DNA from: an uncultured Alphaproteobacteria bacterium
Lineage (GTDB): Bacteria; Pseudomonadota; Alphaproteobacteria; Rhodobacterales; Rhodobacteraceae
Length of the DNA stretch: 64,000 bases
Direction of reading: 5' to 3'
NCBI GenBank assembly: GCA_902556405.1
Contig: CACDWF010000007.1
Location: forward strand, 47,739-111,738
Each line of letters starts with the position of its first letter. Positions within the stretch are counted from its first letter, which is position 1. The notes beneath the pieces were generated by a model, which saw only the letters and a list, made by a program, of their open reading frames with translations, was not told where the DNA came from and did no database searches. This document shows, one piece after another, positions 28,748-43,020 of this stretch. The position numbers and the translations under genes were made by a program.

Positions 28748-29803
28748 TCAATAACTTGGCTGTAGTCTGCTAGTTTCAGGAACGGCATTTTTCTTTGCAG
28801 GAATAGCGTATAATCTCACAAATGCTATGCCCAAGTTTAATGCTCCTATCGGTCTTTTAAGTAATCCGCTTACACCCTGTGCCTGTTTAGCTCTCCCATA
28901 GGCCAACATAGCTTTTTTTACCCTCTTTAAACCAATCATCCACTTAGGGTTATCGTGATCTATTTCAATGGGAAATACTTGTCTTGAAATTTCAGTAGTC
29001 ATTCTTAAAACCTGGTCGTCATACCAATCAATGTCTACTCCCAACGCTTTGTGGAACTCAGGTCTAGCATGATCTCTTACATACATTGTTGCATAAACGG
29101 CAACTAAAAAGAATTTTATCCAGTAAACATTTAAACCTGATGTTAGCTTCGGATCAGATCGCATCAGCAATGCAAAGGCTTCCCCATGTCTAAATTCGTC
29201 ATTACACCATTTTTCAAACCATTTAAATATTGGATGAAATCTAGAACTAGGGTTCTTTTCCAAATGGCGATAAATTGTAATGTATCTAGCATAGCCTATT
29301 TTTTCTGATAGATAAGTAGCGTAGTAAATAAACTTTGGAGCAAAGTATGTATATTTCTTCTTTCTTGTTAAGAAGCCCAAGTTAACAGCAATATTTGCTT
29401 CTCTTAACGCATCATTAATGAAACCAGCATGCCGAGCCTCATCTCTAGCCATCATGGCAAATAGTTCACAGATATCTGCGTTATTTCCCTGTCGTTTCAT
29501 CTCTTTATAAAGCACACACCCGGAAAACTCCGACGTAAGAGAGCTTACCAAAAAGTCAATAAACTCTTTCCTTAATCCTGGCTCTAAATCCTCAAAATCA
29601 AAATCGTCCCACTCAGAAGTTTTCTGAAAATGTTTTTTGTTTGGGTCTGAGCGCATTTCCTTTATTAAAGGGTCCCATTCATGTCTAATTGATGAAACAT
29701 CGACTTTATCCAGTTCTTTATAGTTTGTTGTATAAAACCTTGGGCTAATAAGTGTTTCCTCCATAGCCATATCGGTTGTATTGTCATCAATAATAGTACT
29801 CAT
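28748..29803 (-). CDS. acsF: Magnesium-protoporphyrin IX monomethyl ester oxidative cyclase
   Basis: A 351-aa diiron cyclase. Carboxylate/His ligands show in 'SEFSGCVLYKEMKR', 'MMARDEARHAGFIND' (E/DxxRH) and 'CNDEFRHGEAFALL'. It makes the isocyclic ring E of the chlorin, using molecular oxygen. The oxygen requirement implies aerobic bacteriochlorophyll synthesis, and no BchE gene is in this window. It overlaps the small 98-aa gene upstream by four bases, so is translationally coupled to the puh genes. Confidence 0.97.
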   Translation of the reverse strand: MSTIIDDNTTDMAMEETLISPRFYTTNYKELDKVDVSSIRHEWDPLIKEMRSDPNKKHFQKTSEWDDFDFEDLEPGLRKEFIDFLVSSLTSEFSGCVLYKEMKRQGNNADICELFAMMARDEARHAGFINDALREANIAVNLGFLTRKKKYTYFAPKFIYYATYLSEKIGYARYITIYRHLEKNPSSRFHPIFKWFEKWCNDEFRHGEAFALLMRSDPKLTSGLNVYWIKFFLVAVYATMYVRDHARPEFHKALGVDIDWYDDQVLRMTTEISRQVFPIEIDHDNPKWMIGLKRVKKAMLAYGRAKQAQGVSGLLKRPIGALNLGIAFVRLYAIPAKKNAVPETSRLQPSY

Positions 29804-30096
29804 AGAGAAACCTCCTCTGAAAACGAAAACTCGCAGATTTCCATAAATTCTAATTTGCCAAACACCCTAGTCCAAAGTCTCTCTAATGGCGTCGCTCTAA
29901 GAATTGTTGCCTCCCTAGTTTCCGAAATTACTTCTCCATAGGGTGCTTTTACAGGATCACCATGGACGATAACCTCATCGCCAGGATTCACGATCGCTCC
30001 ATTATTAAATCTTACATGTGCATGTAAAGACTCGAAGGTATTAGATACTTCGATTGTACACGGCGCATGATCTCTTCTTTTTCTAAAAAAACTCAT
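29800..30096 (-). CDS. Small conserved PGC protein between puhC and acsF
   Basis: A 98-aa soluble protein with no signal or membrane segment. It opens with basic residues 'FFRKRRDHAPC', followed by a beta-rich part 'EVSNTFESLHAHVRFNNGAIVNPGDEVIVHG' and 'VISETREATILRATPLERLW', and ends acidic. Roseobacter and Rhodobacter clusters carry a short gene at this position. I know no proven function. Its start lies 11 bp after puhC and its stop overlaps acsF, so it is expressed with reaction-centre assembly and ring-cyclase genes. It may be an accessory factor for AcsF or assembly, by context only. Confidence 0.8.
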   Translation of the reverse strand: MSFFRKRRDHAPCTIEVSNTFESLHAHVRFNNGAIVNPGDEVIVHGDPVKAPYGEVISETREATILRATPLERLWTRVFGKLEFMEICEFSFSEEVSL

Positions 30097-30107
30097 TTTT
30101 TCCCCCT

Positions 30108-30560
30108 TTAAAAAATTGATAAAAATAGCTCACTATTTTTACTACCAAAACTCGTTACATTTAAACTCCAACTTGCTTTACTATCCACTAAAGATATTCT
30201 ACCAGAGGCAAACCTTTTGATTTCGATCTGGTAAGAATCTAATAATTCTAGCCCTACCTTTTTTCTATTATACTCTAATCCAGTCATAATAACCGATAAA
30301 AATCCACTTTTACCATCGTTTGAATTTAGTAGTTCTTCATTTTTTAAATTTGCTATTGACACTGACCCATCGGTTAGCTTTGCCAATACCAAATTTTCTT
30401 TCTCCAAAATTTCTATCTTCTCAGGCACATCAAATTTATATCCTGGAATAAAAGACACTGAGAATACAACCAATAAGGAAAACATAACCATAACAAAGAT
30501 GGCATATAGAAACCCTTTTGGCACCACATCATCCTTTCTATGCTTCGTTGTATCCCGCAT
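30108..30560 (-). CDS. puhC: PuhC, reaction-centre/LH1 assembly protein
   Basis: A 150-aa protein with one N-terminal membrane anchor ('FLYAIFVMVMFSLLVVFSVSF', about 18-42) and a periplasmic domain ending near 'SLNVTSFGSKNSELFLSIF'. Start follows the puhB stop by a single base. PuhC is a bitopic PGC protein needed for normal assembly of reaction centre and LH1 in Rhodobacter. Family match relies on layout (one TM anchor, about 150 aa, directly after puhB) plus position. Confidence 0.87.
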   Translation of the reverse strand: MRDTTKHRKDDVVPKGFLYAIFVMVMFSLLVVFSVSFIPGYKFDVPEKIEILEKENLVLAKLTDGSVSIANLKNEELLNSNDGKSGFLSVIMTGLEYNRKKVGLELLDSYQIEIKRFASGRISLVDSKASWSLNVTSFGSKNSELFLSIF

Positions 30561-31199
30561 CTACACTCCTTGCTCTATTTGAGACTTAAAATCTGAATTG
30601 CTTGTAGGCGTCTGGAGATTTATAGTCCCTGCCATTACCGACTTTCTTAAAATGGTAGCAACCTCGTTTACATCTTCTATACAAGAAAAAGCAGGCTCAG
30701 TGTTTTTGAATTTCCAAGGCCGGATACTTGGCCAACATGAAATATAAGGAACCCTTTTTCCGGAACTTAATTCGAAGGAAATCGTTCCTAGAGATCCTTT
30801 ACGTTTCTGCAAATTTACCGCCTTTATTTTTTTGAATGGAATAGAAATCAAAAAAGATAAGGCTGCACCACTCTTTATTATTACTCTATTTTCGGTGATG
30901 ATATATACAGAGCTTTGAGATTGTATTCCAGCGAGAGCCATGAGTATACATGAAGCTAAAATACCGCTTGAAAGAAAGGGTAGGAAGTCAACTGCAAAAG
31001 CTGTATAAAAATCAGTAACTGTCAATCTCGCAGCGAACACGACTGAGAGTATTATCAAATAAAAAGCTAAGAGCTTTAATCCAAAAAAATACCAAGAAAA
31101 CCCCCAAAAAGAGGGTTTCCCTTTCCATAGAATACTTTCCCCTTCAGGAATTGCTTCCAAAATGTTTTTATGCGCTTCTAATTTTGTTTTATATTCCAT
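30561..31199 (-). CDS. puhB: PuhB, photosynthetic complex assembly protein
   Basis: A 212-aa protein with a cytoplasmic N-terminus 'IPEGESILWKGKPSFWGFSWYFFGLK' and three membrane segments (about 28-50, 60-95), then a PH-like soluble domain 'SSVYIITENRVIIKSGAALSFLISIPFKKIKAVNLQKRKGSLGTI'. This is the bacterial PH/DUF304-related domain of PuhB, which helps the reaction centre assemble with H. It follows puhA by nine bases and abuts puhC. Membrane-located. Confidence 0.9.
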   Translation of the reverse strand: MEYKTKLEAHKNILEAIPEGESILWKGKPSFWGFSWYFFGLKLLAFYLIILSVVFAARLTVTDFYTAFAVDFLPFLSSGILASCILMALAGIQSQSSVYIITENRVIIKSGAALSFLISIPFKKIKAVNLQKRKGSLGTISFELSSGKRVPYISCWPSIRPWKFKNTEPAFSCIEDVNEVATILRKSVMAGTINLQTPTSNSDFKSQIEQGV

Positions 31200-31208
31200 T
31201 ACTTCTCC

Positions 31209-31979
31209 CTAAAATGCAGATACCAATCTGTCATAAGAGGCATAGAGTTGGCCACCACTATAATAAGCAGATATCTTATCCTCTTCTAACATTGTTACTT
31301 TAGTCTGAGCTTTTGTTCTTGGCACTTTTGGGAAATGTTTCCCATAAAGAGTATTTACATGAACACCATCGCTCCGAATTAGTGCCAGAGGCATGGGTAA
31401 TAAGCATGAAGTTTTATCTTTCAACTCTATTTCAAGATATCTAACAAGCTGCTCTGGTGCATCCACCCAAAGATCTGAAATTTTTCCAACAATTTTTTTG
31501 TCAGCCGATACAACGTTCATACCGCGTGGATCTTTTCCTGCTGATACTTCGTATTTTTTCAATGTTCGCATGGGCACTATTTTGGGCTTGCCATGTCCAT
31601 CCAGCTCAGGAACATCTCTTCGCTCAGCCCATGCTGCGGCGCCTATGCCATCCGTCATTGGATTTCCTGTAGGCGAAAATGGTGCTCCACCTGCAATGTT
31701 TTCCCTCTTAATAGACAATTTTCTTTTTTCTTTGCCATTTTCTGGAACGGTAATGCTTCCCCTACCGTGCGGCAGTTTAAATGTCTTTGTCTCTGACGGA
31801 CCTCCATAGGGTCCTTGATTAGCACTAAGATCACCCTCCTCATTCTCTAAGGGATATCCTTCTCTCATATTCTCTCTTTGCAGATAAATAACTAAGCCTG
31901 CAAAAAATAACCAAAATGCATAAAGGGAAATTTGTGCCAAATCCACATTCCCAAAAAATATTACGTTATAAGGTTCCAT
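31209..31979 (-). CDS. puhA: Photosynthetic reaction centre H subunit
   Basis: A 256-aa protein with a single N-terminal membrane helix 'ISLYAFWLFFAGLVIYLQRENMREGYPL', then a cytoplasmic beta domain with 'KTFKLPHGRGSITVP' and 'VPMRTLKKYEVSAGKDPRGMNVVSADKKIVGKISDLWVDAPEQLVRYLEIEL', which are reaction-centre H hallmarks. H caps L and M and tunes QB protonation. It lies after lhaA and starts the puhABC set. No oddities. Confidence 0.98.
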   Translation of the reverse strand: MEPYNVIFFGNVDLAQISLYAFWLFFAGLVIYLQRENMREGYPLENEEGDLSANQGPYGGPSETKTFKLPHGRGSITVPENGKEKRKLSIKRENIAGGAPFSPTGNPMTDGIGAAAWAERRDVPELDGHGKPKIVPMRTLKKYEVSAGKDPRGMNVVSADKKIVGKISDLWVDAPEQLVRYLEIELKDKTSCLLPMPLALIRSDGVHVNTLYGKHFPKVPRTKAQTKVTMLEEDKISAYYSGGQLYASYDRLVSAF

Positions 31980-32003
31980 TTGATATTCTCCTGATTTTCA
32001 TGG

Positions 32004-33449
32004 TTAAGTTGGCATTTCTGAAAAACCAAATTTTCCCAATTTTTTTCTATCAAGCTTTAGACTAGACAGATACTGAGAAAGAGGCCCCAAAAAAGCTAAT
32101 GTTAAAAATAGAAGGAAGATTTCTAAATGATACACAACTAAATACGAAAATGCTGCGTTAGAAGACACAACTAAATTCAGGCCCTCCGAACCAACAATTG
32201 ACCTAGAAATGTCATTTAAAATTCCACCTAAACCTATGCCCAAGCCAGCGGCCGTTGCTTGAGCTGCCCCCCATGAACCGAGAACAAGACCTCGTCCCGC
32301 TCCCTGTGAAATAGGTATGGTCATTGCAATGATCAAAGTCGACACTGCAAATAAACCCGTACCCAAACCAATTAAAAATGACCCAAAAAAATAAAGTGAA
32401 GCAAAGTTCATTGGATCAGACATAATTACGAAACAGAGCCCACCAATAGCTATAAAAAGTGCAAAAACTATTGACTTAACTGGCCCCCCTTTTTTTCTTT
32501 TTAAAGATCTCGAAGCTATGAGCAACCCAACAAGAGCTCCAACGACCCATATCGCGGTAAGATTTGTAGTAGCTGCCACACTCAATCCCAATATTTCCCC
32601 ACCATATGGTTCTAGTAAGATATCTTGCATAGAGAGACCCAAAGTTCCGAAGAATACTACTAATAGTAAACTCCGTCCTCCCTGGGATTTAAGGAACAAT
32701 CGCATGATGGGAATAAATGCAGTCTCTGTATTGTAGATATTTTTCTTTTCTACTGGTCTAAGTTTTTCTTGTCTCCAAATTGCAATTAAATTGAGTAGGA
32801 GGGTCACAACAGCTGCTCCTTGAACAACTTGAATTAATTTAAATTTTGTAAAATCTTGCAATAGGGCGCCAAAAGCTACGGCTGCTAAACCCATTCCCAA
32901 AAGGAACATAACATAAAGAAGTGCTACAACCTGCGACCGTGTTTGATCCGTTGCTCTATCGGCAGCTAGAGCTAATCCTGCTGTTTGGGTCAGGTGTGCG
33001 CCCATACCGGTAGCTAAAAATGAAAAAGCAACTAAAATATGTCCAGCCCACCATGGACCTACCGTTTGATCACCTGAAAGAACAATTATTGAAAATGGCA
33101 TTACTGCCAGCCCTCCAAACTGCCACATTGTTCCATACCAAATATAAGGCATTCGCTTCCATCCAATAAGAGATTTATGATTGTCAGATTTAAATCCCAA
33201 AACAGCTCTCAAAGGAGCCAATAATATAGGAATAGCTACCATGGTTGCTACTAATGAAGCCACGACTCCTAACTCCACAATCATAACTCGATTAAGAGTG
33301 CCAACTAATAGCACCGTAGCTATTCCTACAGACACTTGAAATAATGAAAGCCTCAGCAAACTCGACATTGGTAGCTCGCTCGAAACAGCACCAGAAAACG
33401 GTAATAGTGAACTGCTTAGTTCTTTAATCATTTTTTTTGACATAATCAT
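32004..33449 (-). CDS. lhaA: LhaA, PucC-family light-harvesting 1 assembly protein
   Basis: A 481-aa polytopic protein of the BCH2/PucC (MFS-fold) family. 'GTLNRVMIVELGV...LLAPLRAVLGFKSDNH' and 'GWKRMPYIWYGTMWQFGGLAVMPF' are its typical first two loops. About twelve hydrophobic segments. LhaA inserts LH1 (PufA/B) or delivers bacteriochlorophyll to it. Start ATG 33449 overlaps the bchM stop as ATGA; MGIGK at 33467 and MSKKM at 33443 are alternatives. Another PucC-like gene exists at 45344. Confidence 0.92.
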   Translation of the reverse strand: MIMSKKMIKELSSSLLPFSGAVSSELPMSSLLRLSLFQVSVGIATVLLVGTLNRVMIVELGVVASLVATMVAIPILLAPLRAVLGFKSDNHKSLIGWKRMPYIWYGTMWQFGGLAVMPFSIIVLSGDQTVGPWWAGHILVAFSFLATGMGAHLTQTAGLALAADRATDQTRSQVVALLYVMFLLGMGLAAVAFGALLQDFTKFKLIQVVQGAAVVTLLLNLIAIWRQEKLRPVEKKNIYNTETAFIPIMRLFLKSQGGRSLLLVVFFGTLGLSMQDILLEPYGGEILGLSVAATTNLTAIWVVGALVGLLIASRSLKRKKGGPVKSIVFALFIAIGGLCFVIMSDPMNFASLYFFGSFLIGLGTGLFAVSTLIIAMTIPISQGAGRGLVLGSWGAAQATAAGLGIGLGGILNDISRSIVGSEGLNLVVSSNAAFSYLVVYHLEIFLLFLTLAFLGPLSQYLSSLKLDRKKLGKFGFSEMPT

Positions 33450-34125
33450 ATGTTTGCCAATTCCCATGCTTCCGATACATAAAAAAAACCTTTTATTCTT
33501 TTGACTTTTGAAAGAGACGCTTTGACACCATGAGCTTCCATTTGATGCAACTTACCCCAATCAATCGGAACGACCTCTGGTGATCTTTCAGATTTTGGGA
33601 AATATTTACCCAATCGCAGTTTTGTCCTTAGAGCAAAAGTGCTTGGTATAACGGTGAAAAGAACTGATTTATTTGCTCTGTTGGAAAAATCAACAAGCGA
33701 CGAGATGACATCTTCTGCGTAATAGTGAATCAAACTATCCATCGCAATTATATAGTCAAAGTTACCAAAGCTATGTTCATTCATATCTCCAGAGAAATAC
33801 TCAATATTTCTGTGTGACCTGCTTCTATTTTTAGCTACATCGACCAATTTGTCTGAGATATCTACGCCAACAACTTCCGCTCCTCTCTCATCTAGCATTC
33901 GTGAGAGGACCCCGGTACCACATCCCGCATCCAATATTCTTGTACCTTTCAAATCCTGGGGAAGTTTATCTAAAATTGCTAAAAGCATTTTTTGACGCCC
34001 CTCTCTAACTAATTGGCGTACAAAGGAAACCGGCTCATTCGATGTGAGCTTATCCCAAGCATCACTTGATACCTCATTAAAATAATTCTCTAGACTTGCT
34101 CGTTTAGCAAGATAAGTTTTTTGCA

Positions 34126-34126
<1 letters not shown>
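33446..34126 (-). CDS. bchM: Magnesium-protoporphyrin O-methyltransferase
   Basis: A 226-aa SAM-dependent methyltransferase. Motif I 'ILDAGCGTGVLSRMLDERGAEVVGVDISDKLV' binds SAM, 'FDYIIAMDSLIHYYAEDV' is motif II/post I. It methylates Mg-protoporphyrin IX at the propionate next to ring C, the substrate of AcsF. The start overlaps the bchL stop (TAATG), and its end overlaps lhaA, so the bchH-L-M-lhaA run is tightly coupled. Confidence 0.96.
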
Positions 34127-35043
<917 letters not shown>

Positions 35044-38000
35044 TTATTCTGCTGCAAGGCCTACACCTTCGACTTTGTCTTCTAACTCATCAGCGCCTTT
35101 TCTTAATGCATCAAGAGTATCTTGATCTGGCTGCCAATATTCTCGTTCGTGCGCTTCAAGCAGTCTATTAGCTACCCTAAGACTGGCCTTAGGATTTAGT
35201 TCCGACAGCTTTCTTCTCATCTCTTCATCTAAAACAAATGTTTCTGAAAGTTGATCATAAAGATCAGGGTCAACTTGACCGGTAGTCGCAGACCAACCTA
35301 GTGTGTTGGTAATTTGAGCTTCAATTTGTCTAACACCTTCATGACCATGTTGAAGGAGAGGTTCAAACCATTTTGGGTTCAATGACCTCGTTCTAGTTTC
35401 TAAATTAATTTGCTCAGATAATGTCCTTACTGCAGCATCACCTCTTGTTTGATCTCCTATATAAACCGGAATTGCGTCTCCCCCGTTCGCTTTTTTTACA
35501 GCTCTACTTATCCCTCCAAGTGTATCAAAGTAGTGATCAATAGTAGTTACACCTAATTCAACGCTCTCTAGGTTTTGGTACGCAAAATCTACTTTTTTCA
35601 GTGCAGATGAGAGTAATTCGGATTGTTTTGTGCATTTTCCATCCAATCCATAGGCAAAACCTTTTCTGTTGTTAAAAGTATCAGCCAATTCTTCTTCATT
35701 ATCCCAAGACGAGGTATCGATGAGGTGGCTCACATTTGAGCCATACGCACCCTCCGCATTTGAAAAAACTCTGAGCGCAGCCGACTTAATATCAATATTC
35801 ATCTCTTTTTGATGTTTTAAAGTGTTCGCTCTAATAAAGTTCATATCCAAGGGCTCTTCCACAAGAGAAGCCTTATAAGCTGCACTAGCAAGCATTCTAA
35901 CCTGTAATGGCAATAGATCTCTAAAAATACCAGAGAGTGTCATTAAAACATCTATCCGAGGTCTTCCAAGATCAGATAAAGGAATAAGTTCAGCACCACT
36001 TAATCTACCGTAATCATCAAACTTTGGCGTAGCACCCATCAGAGCCATTGCTTGTGCTATAGATAGACCGTCGGACTTTATGTTATCTGACCCCCACAAT
36101 ACCATTGCAACAGAATTAGGATAGGTTTCGTGCTTCGACAATAGAAGTTCTGCTTGCTGCTCTCCCTCTTTCATGGCAAAAAGAGAGGGCATTCTGAATG
36201 GATCGAAGGCATGGATATTTCGTCCAGTTGGAACAATATCTGGCGACCTAATCAAATCACCCCCCGGAACCGGCCTGATAAATTGACCATTCAAGGCATT
36301 CATAATCCCTTTGACTTCTGTTTGCTTTTTTAACTTCTCTAAAAGCTTGCCCACTTCTTGATAATTATGACTTTCTCTTAAATATCCATCATACTCTTTG
36401 AGCTTTTCTTCGCTTAACTCTTGGCCCACAATATGTAAACCATCGGGAATTAAGGCATCCTCGCTTTCTAATATTTTTAGCCATAAATTTTCAATGGTAT
36501 CAAAATCTTTGAAATTAACGAGTTTAGCCTGATCAAATATAAGATTTTCTAGTTTTTTCTTATTACCATCATCATCAGCCAGTTCTCGATATTGAACAAC
36601 ACTCTCTTTTAGTTCAACAAGACCTTTATAGAGACCTGCTTTTGCAAGAGGTGGTGTAAGATGCGATATTACAACGGCATTAGTTCTTCTCTTAGCTAGT
36701 GAAGCCTCTGAAGGATTGTTTGCAGCATATAGGTAAACATTAGGAATATCACCTATTAATCGATCAGGCCAACACTTTGAGCTAGACCCAACTTTTTTTC
36801 CTGGCATAAATTCCAAAGCACCATGCATCCCAAAATGCAAAAACGCATCAACTTTAAAACCATTCCGCATCCATCTATAAAACGTAGAAAAAGCATGCGT
36901 AGGAGCAAAGCCTTTTTCAAATAATAATCTCATTGGGTCTCCTTCGTACCCAAAGGTCGGCTGAATACCCACTACTATATTCCCAAGCTTTTTCCCAAGA
37001 ATAAAAACACCCGTGCCATCAGATTGAATCTTTCCCGGAGCTGGTCCCCATACTTCCTCTATTTCCTTCAAATATGGTTCATTTTCAACTATTTCAGCAC
37101 CATTAATACGCTTAATTACATTTGCTTCTTGACCGTACTTGCTTGAATTTCCATCCAAGACGGCTTCTCTCAAATCGTTGGTAGAATTAGGGAGTTCAAT
37201 TTCGTAACCTTCGTTTTTCATTGACTTTAGTACATTGTACAAGCTCTCGAATACGCTCAAGTAAGCAGCAGTTCCAATAGAACCAGCATTTGGAGGGAAT
37301 CCATATAAAATAATTCCTACTTTCTTTTCCGAATTTTCTTTTCTCTTAAGTTTAACTAGTCTGAGAGTCTTCTCGGATAAGCTTTTTATCCTTTCATAAC
37401 AAGGAACCATATCAAATGCTTTCTCGTTACCGGTTCTTAATTGCACGCAACAACTACAGCCTCCTTCTTCACCCAATCTTCCTCCAAAAACTGTTGGGTT
37501 AGTTGCTCCGTCCAACTCTGGTAAAGATACTAAAATAGTTGTCTCTATCGGATTGAGTCCACCATCACTTTTGTCCCACTGATTAAGGTTCTGGAACTCT
37601 ATGGCATGCGCTGCAATATAGGGAACATCTAACTCAGCTAAAGCTTCCTCCGCGGCTTTACTACTATTGTATGCCGGTCCACCAACCAAACTAAACCCTG
37701 TCAAAGATAGAAATGTGTCGATTGATGCCTTGGCGTTTTGCACAAAATATTTATTTATTGCTGGTCTAGCATCTAAACCTGCGGCAAACGCCGGAATAAC
37801 CTTTAAACCCTTTGCTTCTAAACTTCTTATAACTTGATCATAATGTGCTGTGTCTCCAGAGAGAACATAGGATCTCATCAACAGAAGACCTACAGTACCT
37901 ATTGAGTGTTTTGCAAAAGGGATTTCTGAAATATTTTCAGTAATTTTCTTCGGTATATCGGGATGATAGAGGCCTGTTTCAGGATATTCAACAGGAGATT

Positions 38001-38608
38001 TAATCTCGATCTTTGTACTATTATGAAGCGAGCTATATTTCGACAATAAATAGCAAAAAAGACTCTCAATATTTTCTTCAGATCCTGCCAACCAATATTG
38101 CATTGATAGGAAATAGGCTCTCAAATCCTGGGCTTTTCCAGGTATAAATTTCAAGACTTTTGGGATCTGGCGAAGAATAGCCATTTGCTTTTCTCCACCA
38201 GTAACTTTATTTTTATCTCCTCTAAGTTTTTTCAAAAACTTTAGCACTCCTGAGGAGGGTTTGGACATATCTAAGCCACCCATTTTCGTAAGGTTCACAA
38301 TTTCTTTTGATGAGACTAGTCCAAGCATAAGATCACACTTTTCCCTGGCTTTTTTCAAATCTGGAAGGATTGCTGAAATATGATCCTCCAAAAAAACTAA
38401 AGTGATAAGAACCATATTTGCCCTTGCAAGATCCTCCTTTGTTTTAAGCAAACTACTCGGATCTTCCTCCCAGGATGCTGCTGCGTGAACAATTATCTCT
38501 AGCTCAGGATAAATTTTGCTAAACCTGGTCTTTATTCGTTCTACTGAACCAATAGAATGCGCATCTAAGGTTAGCATTACTAGTGTATACGGATCTCTTT
38601 TACATGAT

Positions 38609-38619
<11 letters not shown>
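35044..38619 (-). CDS. bchH: Magnesium chelatase subunit H
   Basis: A 1191-aa large, porphyrin-binding subunit of Mg-chelatase; it inserts Mg into protoporphyrin IX together with BchI and BchD, whose genes are not in this window. I chose ATG 38619 (MLDRSCKRD), which has AAGG six bases upstream and overlaps the bchB stop, over an upstream codon at 38682 that is inside bchB. Typical CobN-like/BchH regions follow: '[29 protein letters not shown]', '[25 protein letters not shown]'-type and the C-terminal '[27 protein letters not shown]'. Frame intact. Confidence 0.97.
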
Positions 38620-41903
<3,284 letters not shown>

Positions 41904-41926
41904 ACTTACGAGACCTCTGAAATAAA

Positions 41927-41971
41927 GCTTTATGTACTAAAAAATGGTAGCGAACCTATCCAAAGTGTCAA
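41927..41971 (-). promoter_or_regulatory. bchF promoter (sigma70-like), -35 in a PpsR half-site
   Basis: On the minus strand TTGACA (41971-41966) is followed after 16 bases by TACCAT (41949-41944), a -35 consensus and four of six -10 matches. The -35 lies in the inner half of the PpsR palindrome at 41966-41983, so repressor binding would block RNA polymerase. Transcription would start near 41937, 34 bases ahead of the bchF ATG. Promoter assigned by sequence only. Confidence 0.6.
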
Positions 41972-42105
41972 CAAAAAGTTACATATTTTAAATAATTCTT
42001 TTTATTTGTTGAAAAAAGATTACATTAGAGGAAAAACAAGCGCTTTAACCGTCCCACAAAATAAAAAATTTAGGTAATCAAGGTATGTGTAAATAATAAA
42101 TTACA
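41966..42105. promoter_or_regulatory. Three PpsR/CrtJ operators in the bchF-ppaA intergenic region
   Basis: Three perfect TGT-N12-ACA palindromes, the PpsR/CrtJ site, lie at 41966-41983, 42007-42024 and 42088-42105. Centres are 41 and 81 bp apart. The first overlaps the bchF -35; the third lies 45 bp before ppaA ATG. They should let PpsR shut down the bchF operon and probably ppaA under oxygen, and the distant third could support DNA looping. All bases of the half-sites match; binding not shown. Confidence 0.85.
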
Positions 42106-42149
42106 TAGAAATCTTGACTATTATCTCTTAAGACCTCAAACTATATGTT

Positions 42150-42908
42150 ATGAATAACGGTATAAATAGTAGATTAAGTTATTCTGGGCAAGGGGGATTA
42201 GGTATACACCCCGAGAGTCTGGCAAAAATAGCTCTTAACGAAATAGCAAACGGAAACATAGACCAAAGATTTTATGATGCCGATCTCACTTCATCAATTT
42301 TTAACTCTCTTGTGGCTGATGAGCCCGAACACACAATTAAGTTGATCAGAAAACAGCTAGATAATGGATTGGCTACACAATTTTTCTTTGAAGGAATAGC
42401 GCCAATTATTGCAGAAAAATTGGGCGATTCATGGAAACAAGACACAATGACATTTTCCGAAGTTACTATAGCTGTGAGCAAGTTGAGACTACTTTGCCAG
42501 GAACTGGAGTCGCAATATCTTGAGACTGAAAATACCCTTAAATCAGCACCAAGAATTTTACTTTTTACCCTGGAAGGCGAAAATCATACCTTTGGTGCTT
42601 ACTTAGCTGCATTAAAATTAAAGAAAGAAAACTTTAATGCCCAAATAGCTATTGGATATAGCGAATCAGATCTATTTAAACTTCTAGAATTTGGCAATTT
42701 TCAGCTAATTGGTGTCTCAATTGGCAGTGAAAGCATGGTCAATCAAAGTAACATAATTACCGATCGAATTAGAAAGAATTTCGCATTACCCATCGCGGCA
42801 GGAGGATCTTTTGTAACCCATCACAAAACGCTATCCAAGACATGCCTTGATATCGATTTATTCCAACCGACCCCTAAAGAAATAAAGAATTTACTGAGAG
42901 TTAATTAA
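42150..42908 (+). CDS. ppaA: PpaA/AerR-type cobalamin-binding regulator
   Basis: A 252-aa protein. N-terminal helical MerR-like/methionine-synthase helper domain (about 15-110), then a B12-binding fold 'ILLFTLEGENHTFGAYLAALKLKKENFNAQ', whose His is the cobalamin ligand in AerR-like proteins, and 'QLIGVSIGSESMV' with 'PIAAGGSFVTHH'. AerR/PpaA oppose or modulate PpsR/CrtJ in response to light through B12. It lies directly before ppsR, its partner. Its promoter contains PpsR sites. Which it is, AerR or PpaA, I cannot distinguish. Confidence 0.88.
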   Translation: MNNGINSRLSYSGQGGLGIHPESLAKIALNEIANGNIDQRFYDADLTSSIFNSLVADEPEHTIKLIRKQLDNGLATQFFFEGIAPIIAEKLGDSWKQDTMTFSEVTIAVSKLRLLCQELESQYLETENTLKSAPRILLFTLEGENHTFGAYLAALKLKKENFNAQIAIGYSESDLFKLLEFGNFQLIGVSIGSESMVNQSNIITDRIRKNFALPIAAGGSFVTHHKTLSKTCLDIDLFQPTPKEIKNLLRVN

Positions 42909-42942
42909 AGCCCAGCGATTAAATAACTTTTTAACATAAATA

Positions 42943-42981
42943 TGTCTAAATTTGTTTACAATGTGTCAAATTTAGATTACA
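42943..42981 (+). promoter_or_regulatory. Two PpsR operators in the ppsR promoter; -35/-10 overlapped
   Basis: Two perfect TGT-N12-ACA sites at 42943-42960 and 42964-42981, centres 21 bp apart (two helical turns), lie 39 bp ahead of the ppsR start. A promoter TTTACA (42955-42960) - 17 bp - TACACT (42978-42983) runs through them, site one covering -35 and site two -10. PpsR would therefore repress its own gene cooperatively. Positions are exact; the regulation is inferred. Confidence 0.8.
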
Positions 42982-43020
42982 CTTTTACTTAAATTTGATA
43001 CTAAGTCAGAGATCCCTTCA

